From NCBI GenBank assembly GCA_007922305.1, contig ML677385.1:1233661-1297660 (forward strand): a DNA stretch of 64,000 nucleotides, given 5' to 3'. The DNA comes from Dermatemys mawii (taxonomy: Eukaryota; Chordata; Testudines; Dermatemydidae). The position numbers and the translations under genes were made by a program. Position 1 is the first letter of the stretch; the number at the start of each line of letters is the position of its first letter. The notes beneath the pieces are model-generated. The model saw nothing but the letters and a program-made list of their open reading frames with translations, searched no databases and was not told where the DNA came from. Of the stretch, positions 23,471-35,700 are shown piece after piece.

Positions 23471-23931
23471 AGCCTCAAGTTCTAGCTGCAGTGACAGTAG
23501 CTATGTAAATAGTTCTCTTAATGAGAGTGTAGATTTAGAAGCATGGAGTCCTTTCATGGTACCACCTGGCATGTAGCATGAGATATACGGTTCAGATGGG
23601 TTTGTGCAATTTTAGGGATGGATTCTGTGGTGTGCCTCCAGGGATATGCAGCGCAGGAGGTGTATTTCAAGGAGGAGTGGTGGCAAAAGTGAATTTATGC
23701 TCTCTTTGTGCCTCCAGGATTCTGGACAGGAAGTGCTTCAGCCACTCCTGCTGCTGCCCCTCCTATCCACGGCCTTGCCTCTAACATATATACCAGGGAC
23801 TGTATGGAGAAGAGCTGGGGATATGTAGAGATGGATGTGTCAGCCCTATGCTACCTGTTCATTGGACATTTTCTGTGGGGAAATTGGCTAGCTCAGGGAT
23901 TTGGGAATGGGATATGGAATCACTCATCTTC

Positions 23932-24212
23932 GGCTATGGCTACATGACATCTTAAGTCAACATAAGTGACGGCACTCAGAGGTGTGAATTCCCCCCTCCC
24001 ACACCCGGAGCAACATAACTTACGCTGACTTAAGCACCGGTGTGAACAGCGCTCCTGCCAACATAGCTACTGCCGCTCGCAGGGGCGGGAGTCATTAGGC
24101 TGACATAAGAGCTCTCTCTCATCTGCTTAGTGTGTCTATACAGAGCACTTACAGCAGCATAGCTCCACTGGTACAACTGTGCTGCTGAAAACTCTTTAAT
24201 GTAGCCATAGCC
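23932..24212. repeat. MITE with perfect 14-base inverted ends
   Basis: GGCTATGGCTACAT (23932-23945) is matched exactly in inverse by ATGTAGCCATAGCC (24199-24212). The 281-base interior is non-coding. The flanking 8-mers do not match well, so the superfamily is uncertain. Confidence 0.75.
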
Positions 24213-24249
24213 TTAAAGTCAGTAAGTCAGAGCCTGCGCAATTAGTGGT

Positions 24250-24610
24250 GAACTTTAGAGCTGGTTGAAATATTTTTCCCCTGAAATTTTTTACGAAAAC
24301 AAAAGAAAATATTTTCACCTAAATCCCTCCTTTTTAAAAAAAAAAAAGAAAAAAAAAAAGAAAAAAAAATTGAACAGTTTTGGCCAAAACTGAAAAAAAA
24401 ATCAGCTGAAAATTTCACTGTTTCTATTTCCAAATCAAAATATTTTCATTTTTGGCCAAAACATTTTCTTTTTCAGGCATTGTTTTTTCCCAATTAAAAA
24501 AATCAACGTTTTCTATGGAAAGTGGATATTTTTTGTGAAAAACACTGGTTAGTCAAAAAACAATTTTCTGTTGAAAGACCATTTTTGCGGGAAATTTTCC
24601 ACCTGGTGTC
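24250..24610. repeat. AT-rich interspersed element with poly-A/T runs
   Basis: It starts near AGAGCTGGTTGAAATATTTT and alternates TTTTGGCCAAAAC-type palindromic pieces with long A runs (24339-24369). Similar GAGCTGGT.../...GACCAGCTC sequence ends at about 19061. It looks like an AT-rich MITE family; the right edge is unclear. Confidence 0.5.
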
Positions 24611-25239
24611 CATGAATAGTTGTTATGTGATTGGCCAGCATTCACAGTAACCTGGGCTGCTTTATCAGCATTCTCAGAGAAGCAAGGGACTGAATGGACA
24701 TGAAAATGCAATTAACCTTTCTGTGCCAGAGACGGTCCATTGAATTATGAGTTGAGGTACTGTGGAGAGTAGATTGCACCACTGCTGCTCATGCTATGCT
24801 GTGGACAGGCTTCAGGCCCAGCCAGTGCTGGCATCAGCTTTTTTGCCGCCTGAAGCCAAGCAGCAAACAAACAAACAAACACACAAACACCCCGCAATTT
24901 GTCAAACTGCCACCAAAATGCCCTTGCTGGACTCAGAGAGGGAGTCGCTGCTGAAATGCCACCGACAGAAGAAGCAGCGAAGACAGTATGGCTGCTGAAA
25001 TGCCGCCGAAAACCATGGAGCGCTGCCCCAGTTACAGATGGCACACCGCCTCCCTCCCATGTTGGGTGCCCCAAGAACGTGGGGCGCTACTGCCTGGAGC
25101 TGGCCCTGCCCTAGGCAGTGAAAACAAAAAAAGGGTAGGAGCTGCCACCGAAATGCCACCGAGGGCACAAAATGCTGCCCCGCAAATGGTGCCACCCTAG
25201 GCAACTGCCTAGGTCGCCTAGTGGTTGCATCGGCTCCTC

Positions 25240-25261
25240 AAAGTAAAGTAAAGTAAAGTAA
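25240..25261. repeat. (AAGTA)n microsatellite
   Basis: About four AAGTA units. Confidence 0.9.
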
Positions 25262-25356
25262 TTTAGACTCCTAAAGTCCATTGAAATCAATGGCAGTCAG
25301 ATGCCTAAATACCTCTGAAAAGCTGGACCTTAGCATCCCGGGCAGTCAGTCTAATG

Positions 25357-25664
25357 CAGAGGTTGGCAACCTTTCAGAAGTGGTGTGCCAAGTCTTCACT
25401 TATTCACTTTAATTTAAGGTTTTGTGTGCCAGTAATAAATTGTAACATTTTTAGAAGGTCTCTTTCTATGTCTTTAATATAGAACTAAACTGTTGTTGTA
25501 TGTAAAGTAAATAAGGTTTTAAAATGTTTAAGAAGCTTCATTTAAAATTACATTAAAATGCAGAGTCCCCCAGACAAGTGACTAGGACCCGGGCAGTGTA
25601 AGTGCCACTGAAAGTCAGTTCACATGCCGCCATTGGCACATGTGCCATAGGTTGCCTACCCCTG
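25357..25664. repeat. Non-autonomous hAT element with 8-base duplication
   Basis: CAGAGGTTGGCAACC at the left and GGTTGCCTACCCCTG at the right form terminal inverted repeats. The flanks GTCTAATG (25349-25356) and GGCTAATG (25665-25672) agree at 7 of 8 bases. The interior matches the copy at 6865-7177. There is no coding region. Confidence 0.88.
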
Positions 25665-26699
25665 GGCTAATGCTTCCACAAACACTAAATTCACTGAAAC
25701 AAGTTTTGAAAAATTCTCTCAGCCCCGGTATCTTTCTTCGTGCAACACATGCAGCGCAACAGCTATTAATGAGAGGGGACAGTGGAGAAATGCAGCAATG
25801 AAAACAGTATTTTTGCCAAGAAGCATCAGGAACGTGAGCAGAGAGCTGAGCTGAGTTGCCAGGTTGCAGTCATTGGAGATGGCGTCATGCTGTGTCAAGA
25901 TCTGTGTTACAAGAACATTCAAGCTGTGAGAAATGCAAATAAAAGAAGGGCAGTGCAAGAGGAGGTAGATAAGAAAGCAGTTATAAAAATTGAATAGATC
26001 CTGTCTGACAAAGATGGGAGGACCAATAGGTTGAAACAAAGCTGGAAGACTGAGCAGCAAGGACGAAGGGGCATTGGGTGGAAGGTAACAAGCTAGTTTG
26101 TCAAAAACTTCAATAGCGCTCTTATTTGGGTACCATTAATAATACAGTTAGGTGACCTCCCAAACAGCTGAATAATTGACCTTGTTTCCATAGTCCCACA
26201 ATAGTTCTTTTCCAGTTTGTCCTCTTGTCATTCCGCCTTCCCTCCTGTTTCCTTCCTATCTACACCCCCAAATTTCAAGGTCTGTACTCAGGATGCCTGT
26301 CCCAGCCTTATTTTTCCTGTGCTAGTTTTTCCCCCGCTGACTTCACATCTCTTCATTAACATTTGACTTTGTATGTAAATGGCCATCCATTGTGTTAGTT
26401 TACAATGCTTCATTTGCATCTTGACAGAGAGATGCACAATTCTTCCCTCCTGCATGGAGGGAAACCTGTTTTCCACCTTTGCTGGTGACTAATAAATTGA
26501 TGCAGACTTTAAAACATGTTTTCAGTGTATATATGCATAACAACTTCTGTAGAATCTGTGCATACAGTTCACAATGATATTAAGGACCCGAGTGATCCCA
26601 ACTTTCATTAGAGACCTCACATGCCATTCCTTGGTGAGCCCAAATGTACATACCAGAATCAAGATATTCCAGTAACCCCTTTGCCAGTTGGCATTAAGG

Positions 26700-26800
26700 G
26701 GTTCTTGGGTCACACCATTATGATTGTACAGTCTGACTTCTGCATAACACAGGCCATAGAATCTTCCCCAGTAATTCCTGCATCAAGCCCACAGCTTCTG
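26700..26800 (-). repeat. CR1-like fragment, antisense
   Basis: TCTGACTTCTGCATAACACA and GGCCATAGAATCTTCCCC match the antisense CR1 phrase found better preserved at 27440-27610. Confidence 0.5.
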
Positions 26801-26825
26801 TTTGAGCTAGAGCATATCTTATGTC

Positions 26826-27095
26826 TGGTCTTCACTAGGGCCGGGGATCGGCTGTAGATACGCAACTTCAGCTACGTTATTAACGTAGCTGAAGTCGGCG
26901 TCTCTACAGCCGACTTACCTCCCGTCCTGGCGGCGGTCGGCGGCGCGCTCCCCCATCAACTCCGGCTTACTCCTCCCGGCGAGCTGGAGTTCCGGAGTCG
27001 ACGGGGGCGCCGCTGGCGATCGATTTGTCGTGTCCTGACAAGACACGATAAATCAATCACCAAAAGACCGATTTCTGCCGTGCTTAGTGAGGACA
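26826..27095. repeat. CpG-rich inverted-repeat element
   Basis: CTGGTCTTCACTA at the left is an imperfect inverse of TAGTGAGGACAAG at the right (ending about 27095). The interior is unusually GC- and CpG-rich compared with its AT-rich surroundings, and carries a large palindrome at 26850-26912. There is no coding region. CpG retention suggests recent insertion or an unmethylated state. Confidence 0.6.
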
Positions 27096-27261
27096 AGCCC
27101 TTACTCTCACCATTAACAGTGTGCACCTTATTTCTAGTCTGAATTTGTCTAGCTTCAGCCAGATTACTACATACATCTTTTACTATAGTTTGTGTCATCT
27201 CAGCTTTTGTCCTTTCCCAAGCAGGGTTTGAAGGAAGGACTCAGTCAGTACAGGCTGTATG

Positions 27262-27350
27262 AACTGGGGATTGGTCCTGCTTTGTGCAGGGGGTTGGACT
27301 AGATGACCACCTGAGGTCCCTGCCAACCCTGATATTCTATGATTCTAACT
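27262..27350 (+). repeat. Turtle SINE/CR1 3' tail
   Basis: GGGGATTGGTCCTGCTTTG, GGTTGGACTAGATGACC and ATATTCTATGATTCTA are the 3' end shared by turtle Cry-type SINEs and CR1 LINEs, ending in the ATTCTATG octamer on which CR1 reverse transcription starts. The 5' (tRNA-like) part is not preserved. This is one reason to call the genome chelonian. Confidence 0.75.
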
Positions 27351-27439
27351 GGAAATAATTTATTTTTGTTTCTTGCATCACACCTTGCTGTTTGACTGGT
27401 ACGTGGTCAGCTAGGAAGGCCACCATGCCATCCCTGCTC

Positions 27440-27610
27440 ACTAGATTCATAAATTCTAAGCCCAGAAGGCACCATTGTGGTTCTCTTGTCTGACCTCCTG
27501 TATAGCACAGGCCATAAGACTTCCCTGAATTAATTCCTGGTTGAACTAGAGCATCTCTTTTAGAAAAACATCTAATCTTGATTCAAGCATTTCCAGTGAT
27601 GGGAGAGGGT
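27440..27610 (-). repeat. CR1 3' UTR fragment, antisense
   Basis: ATTCATAAATTCTAAGCCC, AGAAGGCACCATTGTGG, CTGACCTCCTGTATAGCACA and TTTTAGAAAAACATCTAATC follow the antisense CR1 3' end in order. Confidence 0.75.
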
Positions 27611-29241
27611 TGCTACGTGGCCTGTTTTTTCAGTAGCTTGGATGAAGGGTCAGGGGTTACAAGAAGCTGAAGATAAGCTGTAGCCAAGGGACTTTTTAAA
27701 ATATTGTGTAATAATTATGCATTTAAAAAGTGAAAATTATATTGTCCCTACTGGGTTTTTTTTTGTTGGTTTTTTTTTTTTTTTTTTTGCTTAATTGTTT
27801 TGAAACCAAACCACTTTACTACAGCCATGGAGTATAGGGGAGTTTGTACTGACAATTGACTTAGAACCCAATCTATGCTCAAATTCCCATTGACTTCAGT
27901 AAGAGAAGGATTGAGCCCATTGGCTCATAAGGCAGGCTTAAAAAGTGCTGAACATTCAAAGAACCATCCCCGGATTCTCACATATTTCTTTAATCATCTT
28001 TAAGCCCCTCTCACCTGCTTCCCCCCCACTCTAATGCACATGGTCCCCTCCAGAGACAGCCCATTTACAAGACCTGACCACTATGTTCCCTGAAAACAGG
28101 CAACACAAATGGCAAACACCTATTATTGTTTAGTTTGTGGTAGCACTTACATTGTGCTTGCCACTTTCTGAACACAGACAAGGGCACAGTTCCTGCCCCA
28201 AGGAGCACAGGAACAAAAAGGAGAAAGACAAGTGAGAGAATGAGGGACAGGGCCGCAGTATGATTTTGTGCAATTTGTGAACTGCATGCATCGTTGACAT
28301 GCAGGAGCTTGTTTCCCTGAGTGTGATGAATAACCTGAGCGAAGCGTGCTGCCACCCAAAGAACACAGCAGGCTATTGGAGAATCAAAACATCAGCCCCT
28401 TCATGGAAACGCCAGCTAGTTTTTAAGTGCTTGGCTTTCCCCGGTATTGTTTCTGTCATTTTCTTTTGGCTGAGAAGCTTCAGTAGCAGCTTGAGGACAC
28501 CAACTGAAGTGGATTTGTGTAACTTCTAGGGAGCTCTCTCCCTTGGCACATGCGCTAGCACATGTCCACCCCCTCACTGTCTGGAGGTGGATGGGGCTTG
28601 CCACTACCACTCCCCACTCTGGGCATTGCCTGGAACACTCCCAACTTGGATAAACACGCAGCTACACCCAAGACTGCAGACAGCAGGCTTACCGTCACCT
28701 ATGGTTGATTAGATGCCATGGTCAGGACTGAGGAGTGCTGGCATTATACACATAGGTATACAAAAGGATTCAGGGTGAGAGCCTCCACTGGTGTAAATTA
28801 ACACAGCTCCATTGAGAGCAATGGTCCAGTTGGCAAAGGGGGTTTCCTCTTCCATCATGGTCTTGGTTCATTTTGTTAGGATGAAATGTTGCATTTGCAA
28901 ATCTGCTTCTTTTGCAGACAGTGAGGTAGTCAAACAGGATGTTTAAAAACAGCAGCAGGCAGGGAAAGATTTGATTTATGAGTATTTATAAAGTTAGCGC
29001 AGAACATTAAAGGTAAATGCTATGTAGAATTTAACCGATTTTCTTACAGAATGTTAGAAAACAAGTGTCAGAATTCTGACTTGTTTTTCCCATGTCAGGT
29101 AGTACCATTCTCCCTCTGCCTACTGCACCTGGAGTACCATGTACACTCCAAAACACATCTTTTCAGTGTATACTCTCTCTTCGAAGCCACTTGTGTATAC
29201 ATATCTTCTCACTGGGAAGGCTTAAAGTGTGCTGTGGTCAC
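27611..29241. other. Non-coding DNA
   Basis: There is no gene. A T-rich run lies at 27758-27789, and a decayed CORE-SINE-like piece lies near 28135-28205. Overlapping minus-strand open frames at 28065-28366 encode nothing I recognise. Confidence 0.4.
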
Positions 29242-29250
29242 AGCAGAAAT

Positions 29251-29374
29251 TAGGGTAACCAGAGGTCCCAATTTTATATGGACAGTTCCGATTTTTGGGC
29301 CTTTTTCTTATATAGGCTCCTATTACCTCCCACCCACTATCCCGATTTTTCATGCTTGCTGTCTGGTCACACTA
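29251..29374. repeat. Short hAT MITE
   Basis: TAGGGTAACCAGAGGTCCCA at the left and GTCTGGTCACACTA at the right are inverted ends. The flanking 8-mers GCAGAAAT (29243-29250) and GCAGAAAT (29375-29382) are identical. The size (124 bp) and interior match the copy at 36045-36167. Confidence 0.85.
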
Positions 29375-29775
29375 GCAGAAATATATCATGTAGTTGTTGA
29401 CTTTTATGGTATATGCAACATCCCAGAGTGATACATTTTTTTTTTTGAGGCATCTTTAGTGAGTCCAGAATTTGCAGTGGACCTCATGACACCGGAAAAA
29501 AAATTAAGGGAAAGGCATAATGTAGTTATATGATAAATGCTTCACCTGGCCTGGTCAGATGTGTATCCAGCACCTATTTCAGTACTTCACTCAGGTTTCC
29601 TTTTGGACTTTGCAGTTCACCTGTAAAAGCAAAGAATGATGACACAGGTTTTTTGTCTGGTAGGGGTTTTTTGAACCAATATAGATACATTAGTCTAATG
29701 TGAAAATTCCCCGTGTTGGCAGGGCATCTAAGATGTGGTTATTTCTCAGCTGACTGACAAGAAATTGGTATGCAG

Positions 29776-30329
29776 TATTGTTGCAGCTGTGCTGGTCCCA
29801 GGATATTAGGGAGACATTGTGGCTGAGGAAATATCTATCTTTTTTTGGACCAACTTCTGCTGGTCAAAGAAAGAAGCTTTTGAGCTTATACAGAGCTCTT
29901 CTTCAGGTCTGGGAAATACAAGAGAGTCACAGTCAAATAAAAGGTGGAACAGTTCGTTTAGCATAAGCAGTTAGCATACATTTCAAGGGTTTAAGAGTGT
30001 AAATTCACAGCTTTGCTAGACACTAAAAATCATGGACTGAATTTATGGCTTATTACAACAATCTATAACCCGCTAACTCTCCCCCCATAGCTTTTATTTT
30101 TTCTTCTTTTTCCTCTATGACTGGAGAGGTGTTAACTGGCCACTGCATCTTTAATTGTTCATTGAGATATATATTAACAATTTATGCAAAGCAACCTGTT
30201 CCATCTTGTATTTATCTGTGACACTGTATTTCCCAGATCGGAAGAAGAGTTGTGTAAGTTGTCTCTCTCTCAACAACAGAAGCTGGTCCAATAAAAGCTA
30301 TTACCTCACTCCCTTTGCCTCTCTAACTG
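29776..30329. mobile_element. Penelope-like element with inverted terminal arms
   Basis: The left arm (minus orientation) and the right arm (plus orientation) are diverged copies of one sequence. Shared landmarks in inverse order are GACCAACTTCTG/CAGAAGCTGGTC, CTCTTCTTCAG/GGAAGAAGAG, GTGGAACAG/CTGTTCCATC and the GTTAGCATACATTT region. A roughly 30-base extension (TGTTGCAGCTGTGCTGGTCC) is present only on the left. The flanks 29761-29775 and 30330-30344 agree at 12 of 15 bases and start GAAATT. Inverted pseudo-LTRs, a one-sided extension and a variable-length duplication are the hallmarks of Penelope retroelements. No reverse transcriptase or GIY-YIG domain remains. Confidence 0.75.
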
Positions 30330-30687
30330 GAAATTAATATTCAGCTTCTATTATGTACAGGGAGTGATCACACCATCCCTATGAACTTTTAAAAGGACTA
30401 AAGTGAAGAAATAGCAACATTTAAAAGTCTAATATATTCTGCAAGAACTAAAGTCATGTCCCTATTGCCTCTGGTTGTGTTACCTCACCCTGCTCCACCC
30501 TGTCCCTATGAATTGTTTGCAAATAATAACATGTATGCATGTGCCCCCAGAGCCAGAATTTTATACAGGATTGAACCAAAGTTCTGTTTCTACATCTGTG
30601 TGCTTTCAAGACCTATTGGAAATCTCTGAACACATCCTAGCTAGACACTACACGCCTAACCGAGCATTGCTGTATAGCATTGTTTAT

Positions 30688-31035
30688 GCCATGTCTGCAC
30701 TACAAAATTAAGTCAACCTAACTTAAATCGGCATACAGCCTCTGCAATAATTACATTGCCTGGGCATGTCTACACTTTGCTCCTTGTGAGGGCAGTGAGC
30801 ATCCTCCCCAGGAGTGCTTGTTGTATCCATTCTACTGTCAGTATGGAGGAATTGTGGGATGGCTCCTGAAAGCCAGTAATGACCTAAGCAACACCGTGTC
30901 TACACGGACACTGCCTCAACCTAATTACGTTGACCTTGACTTTATGCCACTCATGGAGGTGAAGTTATTGAGTCAGCGTAATGAGGCAGTTATGCTGGCG
31001 GGACCGAAATTTAAGTGTAGACATAAGCTGCCTTA
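30688..31035. repeat. MITE (CATGTCTGCACTACAAAA ends)
   Basis: The left end TGCCATGTCTGCACTACAAA and the right end TTTAAGTGTAGACATAAGC are imperfect inverted repeats of the GTCTACACT type, shared with several elements in this window (45184, 59566, 63783). The interior GTCAACCTAACTTA and CCTAATTACGTTGACC is also inverted. No transposase. Confidence 0.7.
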
Positions 31036-31434
31036 GACAATCTTCTGGTACAAGGAAAATGGAGAGAAGCTGGGTAATAAAACACCCAGCCTTTACACTC
31101 ATGTACAAAGAGCAAGGAACAAACCAGTGCCACATGCTAGGACTAATGATGGGTGAACCTCAGAAGGTGCAAAGTCGAGAGATTTAAAAGCAATCAACCA
31201 TCCTTGAAATGCAGATATTTTCCAGCTGCCTAGTGACTGTGGGTCTATTTTCGCCAGGAGAAACATAGCAGAAATTTATTGTACAAAAGGTTAAAACAAC
31301 AGTGATTTTCCATGAGCTGGGGAAAATGATGACCCAGCAATGTGAGCTAAGGCAGGAGTCAGTGGCTCAGAGATGACACCTACAAGGATCAGTCCTTGCC
31401 CTGACTAAAGGTCGAGAGACAGACAGGTGGAGGA

Positions 31435-31760
31435 AGGACAGCTGTGTGAGTAAGGCATTACAGGGGGACTCTGGAGATATGGGTTCAGATAATTTGCCAC
31501 TAATTTACTGTATGAAGTTGGGCGAGTGATTTAGGCTCAGATCTACGAAGGTCCTTCGGGTGCCTAAATATCGTTAGGCTCTGAGCCTCAATTCCCCGCC
31601 TCCAAAATAGAGATAATAATGCTCCCTTTCTCAAACCCTTTTTCTAGATTGTAAATTCTTCAGAGCAGGAACAGTCTCTTCCTATTTGCATGTATAGTGA
31701 TTAACACAAGAGGGTGGGGACTAGGTGCTACCCTGACGGAAATAATAATAGAAAGTAGGA
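31435..31760 (+). repeat. MIR/CORE-type SINE, diverged
   Basis: GGGTTCAGATAATTTGCCAC, GTATGAAGTTGGGCGAGTGA, CCAAAATAGAGATAATAATG and the tail AGATTGTAAATTCTTCAGAG occur in the order of a MIR/CORE SINE, ending in AATAATAATAG. Confidence 0.65.
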
Positions 31761-32519
31761 TAGCCTAGCTTTGGGGGGCTCCAAATAAAATAAATAGTTA
31801 ATACAATGATCCCAGCTAAACCAAGAATGTCCATTACCTTTATTCTGAACCTTTGCATTTGGAAGGCTTCTGATTGAAAACATTTGCTTTGTCAAAGACG
31901 ACCACCTACCTCATTAACCGAAGAAACGATTCACCGGAACGCAAGCACAGTTCACAAGCTTGGGAAAAGACCAAAACTTATTCCTCTACATTCTTCTTCA
32001 TGAACACACCCAGGCAAGAGACAATTAATTATCTAGACAGCCGAAGAGCGACTCAATAGAAGGAAAAGGAGAGGAGCAGGGTGCTTCAGCCCCTTCACAG
32101 CAGAAAATGTTGATTATGTGCCATAAACCCATAGCTATTGAATAATGTTTCTTTCCCAAATTAACTAGTAACTAACAAGCCACACCCCTGATTAACTATG
32201 AGGGAGAAAAACTAGGGGGTTTTAATTAAGAAATTGCTTTTGATAGCTAATGGTGGGGAGGGAGAAATGAACTGAGGAAAAATGGCAACATCTGAAAACA
32301 ATCTACTCAAATAAAACCTAAACCCTGCTCGAAAACATTTTTTCCAAAAAAGAAGTAACTGCTGACCCTCCTGTTTTACAAGGCAGGGTTGTTTACTGTT
32401 ACTCATAGCCACCTGTTGTACTTTACATGCCAGTACAAGCCAGATATATTGCCAGTGTTAGCTTGCTGCCCATGTCAAAGGGTTTGTGTGAAAACAACTG
32501 ACTCACGTGTGTGTGAGGA

Positions 32520-32740
32520 ACTGTGGTCTTGTGAGCACAAAGCTCAGTGTCAGGAGTTCTGGGTTCTGTCCCAGCCTTGCGCATGTAACTTTGGGCACAT
32601 CATCTCACCTCTCTGTCTTAAGGAAGTTTCTCCATTTGTAAAACAGGGCTAGTTATAGGTCCCCCCCACAATGGGGGCCAGTGGAACCGTTGTGCTTTAA
32701 ATTTTGTAAAGCTCTTTGCTTTGGAAGGTGCTATGGAAGC
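32520..32740 (+). repeat. MIR-type SINE
   Basis: TTCTGGGTTCTGTCCCAGCC, TAACTTTGGGCACATCATC, CACCTCTCTGTCTTAAGG and CTCCATTTGTAAAACAGGG reproduce the MIR consensus order, followed by GTAAAGCTCTTTGCTTTGGA. Confidence 0.8.
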
Positions 32741-35700
32741 TTGTACCTTTTTAGAGCAAATATCACATCCATAAAAAGGAGGATGACGATTGCCCCTGCG
32801 CAGAGCGCCAGCAAGAGACCTGAGTGTTTAAGCGGGGCATGGGCATTTGTGCCAGGGTGAATTTCACCAATGCATTGAAAAACGTTAGCACTATCTCATG
32901 AGCAACAACAAAGGGAGAAAAGAGCAGGCCAGAAGGACTGGTTGGCTTGGAGAGTGGTAATGCAATACAGAAGCTTTTGCTAGTAGGTCATTGTTCAAAC
33001 TTGGACCAGGTCAAGGTGAGACAGAAGGTCATTATTACCTGCTGGCTGTTTGGTGGTCTACCATCACAACTGACACTTACGGTATTCCCGCTGATCGCTC
33101 AGCAAAGAGGCCACAAATGCACAACTACATGCTCATTCCAGGCAATGGTCTCTCTAGCTCTTGGGTGAGACACTTTGGTGGGGGTGTGGAAACGTGCTGT
33201 GTGTGTGAATTAAACAATAAACTTCTGTCTCCAGGGCTATCTTCCACTTTCCATAAGTACTAAAGCCACTTAGTAAATCAATGACAGAAAAAGAGCAACA
33301 CAGGGCTAGACCGAGCATGACTGGGATTTGAAAATCAAAATCAAATGGAAACATAGTATGGAACAAAAGGTCTTAAAAATACCTTGGGAAGTTAATGGTT
33401 AGATTAAGTCAATCTGAAGCCTTTTAGTCAGCTTCTTTGTCCAGGCTATGATGGAGGCATCTGGTGATTGGATAAAAATAATTAAAAATGTAATACAAAC
33501 ATGAATGAGATTTCTGGGTTGTTTTTTTTTTACTTCAACCCTTTGTATTCCCTAAGAATGTAAATCTGAATTATCATGCTGTAAATACCCAAGACCTGTT
33601 GCATCTTGTACATTTAGGAATGGTTTCTCTGACAAACATTTGTGCCAAATGTTTAGCAGAATTACTCCATGTATGACTATCAGTGATTACACTTGGACTA
33701 AACATTTTTCTTAGCTGAGTGCCTTTGGCAAATGCAAAATAATGGGAAACTAAAGCATGAATTTCATCACTAAGGGTCAGAAGATACTGTCACTGTGTTA
33801 CATGACAAACACTTAAATGTCATCTGTCAGTCCAAAAAATCATAACCAAAAGGTTTAATGACCAGGATTGGGCTTCCAAATAAGTGAAGGAAGGCAGCCC
33901 CAATGCTGAGTCTCAAATCAAAGCTCACGTGGTCAGGATTCATTTCCACAGACTATTTCTGAGGCATAAATTGACCATGTAGGAATAGGAGTAATTTGCT
34001 TGTTGGATAAGTTCCTCCTCTTTTGTTCTAGATCTGATTCTGCGGCCCTTATCCACCCTGAGCAGCACTTAGTCACATGGATAATCCCATTGAACACACT
34101 TGAATAAGGTAAGGGTTACCCAAATCAGACTTCCTGTTTAAAAAAAAAAAGTACACACCCAGCCCATTATGCCTTTTAAGGGACTGGCCTGCACTGAAGC
34201 AGCATGGAGTCAGACTGACCCAGGGAACACTTGGGCATGGAGCATGCCTCTGGAAAGCAAAATCTGTCCCTGAGTACCCTAGTGAGTGGCTTTTAGAATT
34301 AGCACAGCCTGGGCCTGCTAACGCCCCTGGCTGTTGCACTCTTGCTGTCCTTCCTTCCCCTTGTACCTCTGCAATGACCAAGGACAATCTTGCACAGTCT
34401 GCCCTTGGGAGAAGAAAGACCTTCACATTTGAAACTTTTGTTTTCCGTAGCAAAGGACCTGAATCATGACATTGGATTGAACTCGGAATTTCCCATATTT
34501 GAGAGGTGTTTGGGTTCAGGTTCCTGGTTCAGGTTATTAACAAAAAGAAACCCACATTTCAGTTTCAGTTTGGAGGTACCGAGGGAGCATCCCCAGGAAG
34601 GATCTGGAGGGTTGGTTCAAGACTTTTTCTAGTTCTTTCCCAAGGAAATAACACTGCTCAGATCTGGGCTCTGGTTCAGTAGAGGGAAGCAGGGAACTAA
34701 TGTAACCTGACTTGAAAAGCATGCAGAGAAATTTCAGTGTTGCCAGTGCTCACAATTTTAACACACATCTTGTGATATTCGGTGTTTTTCTTAAGGTATC
34801 AGCTCCTGGAGTCAGGTGATTACAAGGGGATCTCAGCTTGATTTAAAAAAGGTGTAGCCTTCATGGTTTCATGAAAGAGACTTGAAAACATGAACCCCCA
34901 ATGTTCAAAAACAAGAAAGCAACTGAAAAGAACCTAAGCTGTAGTACTTGGAAAATCACCTCCTTGTTGAGAGTATGGGGTTGGTGGCACTGTTCCTTAC
35001 AAAGCTCAATGGAGGATTTTACAGCCTGCATATAAATCTGGTGCTGCCTGGTCCTGAGAAGTAACTAATCCTGCCTAGAGCCACACTTATTGCTGGCAGC
35101 TGCTGCACATATACCTCACGGCTGAACTTTACAGGACTGAGCAGCACCCATTTCCCTGCTCAGCTCTTCCAATCCTGCCCTGCAACACGGCTGCTAATTC
35201 AGGCCCAAGCCTCACTTGACTGGAGGCAGCCAGTGATGCTGAACTGTTGAATTTTTATCTGCACATAACAAGTTAGGATCTGCCGGGTGCTCCATTATCT
35301 GTTGAAACAACTTCCTGTGTTATGGTCTATTTAATCAGTGGGAGCTTTGAGCTGCGGTTCTTTTTCTGGCTTAATTCAGCACTAGGAGCGGCAGAGCTGT
35401 TATTCCATGCCTTGCCACCGCCCGGGGTTAAAGCAGGTCCTGAAAGGAGATGGATTACATGGAACTGGAATGTCACAGCACGGTAACATCTGAAATGTGA
35501 CATTGCACCTGTATTGCAAAGGCACTTGGAGACACAATGCAAGGGCTAATGCTTGCGCAAATACTCCAGTAGTTGAGTTTACGGGAGATGCAGTGTGATT
35601 TACCCTCAGACTGGAGGAGCGTACAGCAGAGCACCACCCTCCCTTGAACACTGGCCACAGCTGTTTACACATGGGGACACTGCACACTCCTTTCATTCTT

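Noticed and set aside
23578..23947. Cluster of overlapping plus-strand frames
   Set aside because: Three shifted frames cover the same DNA, each with arbitrary composition and no family resemblance.
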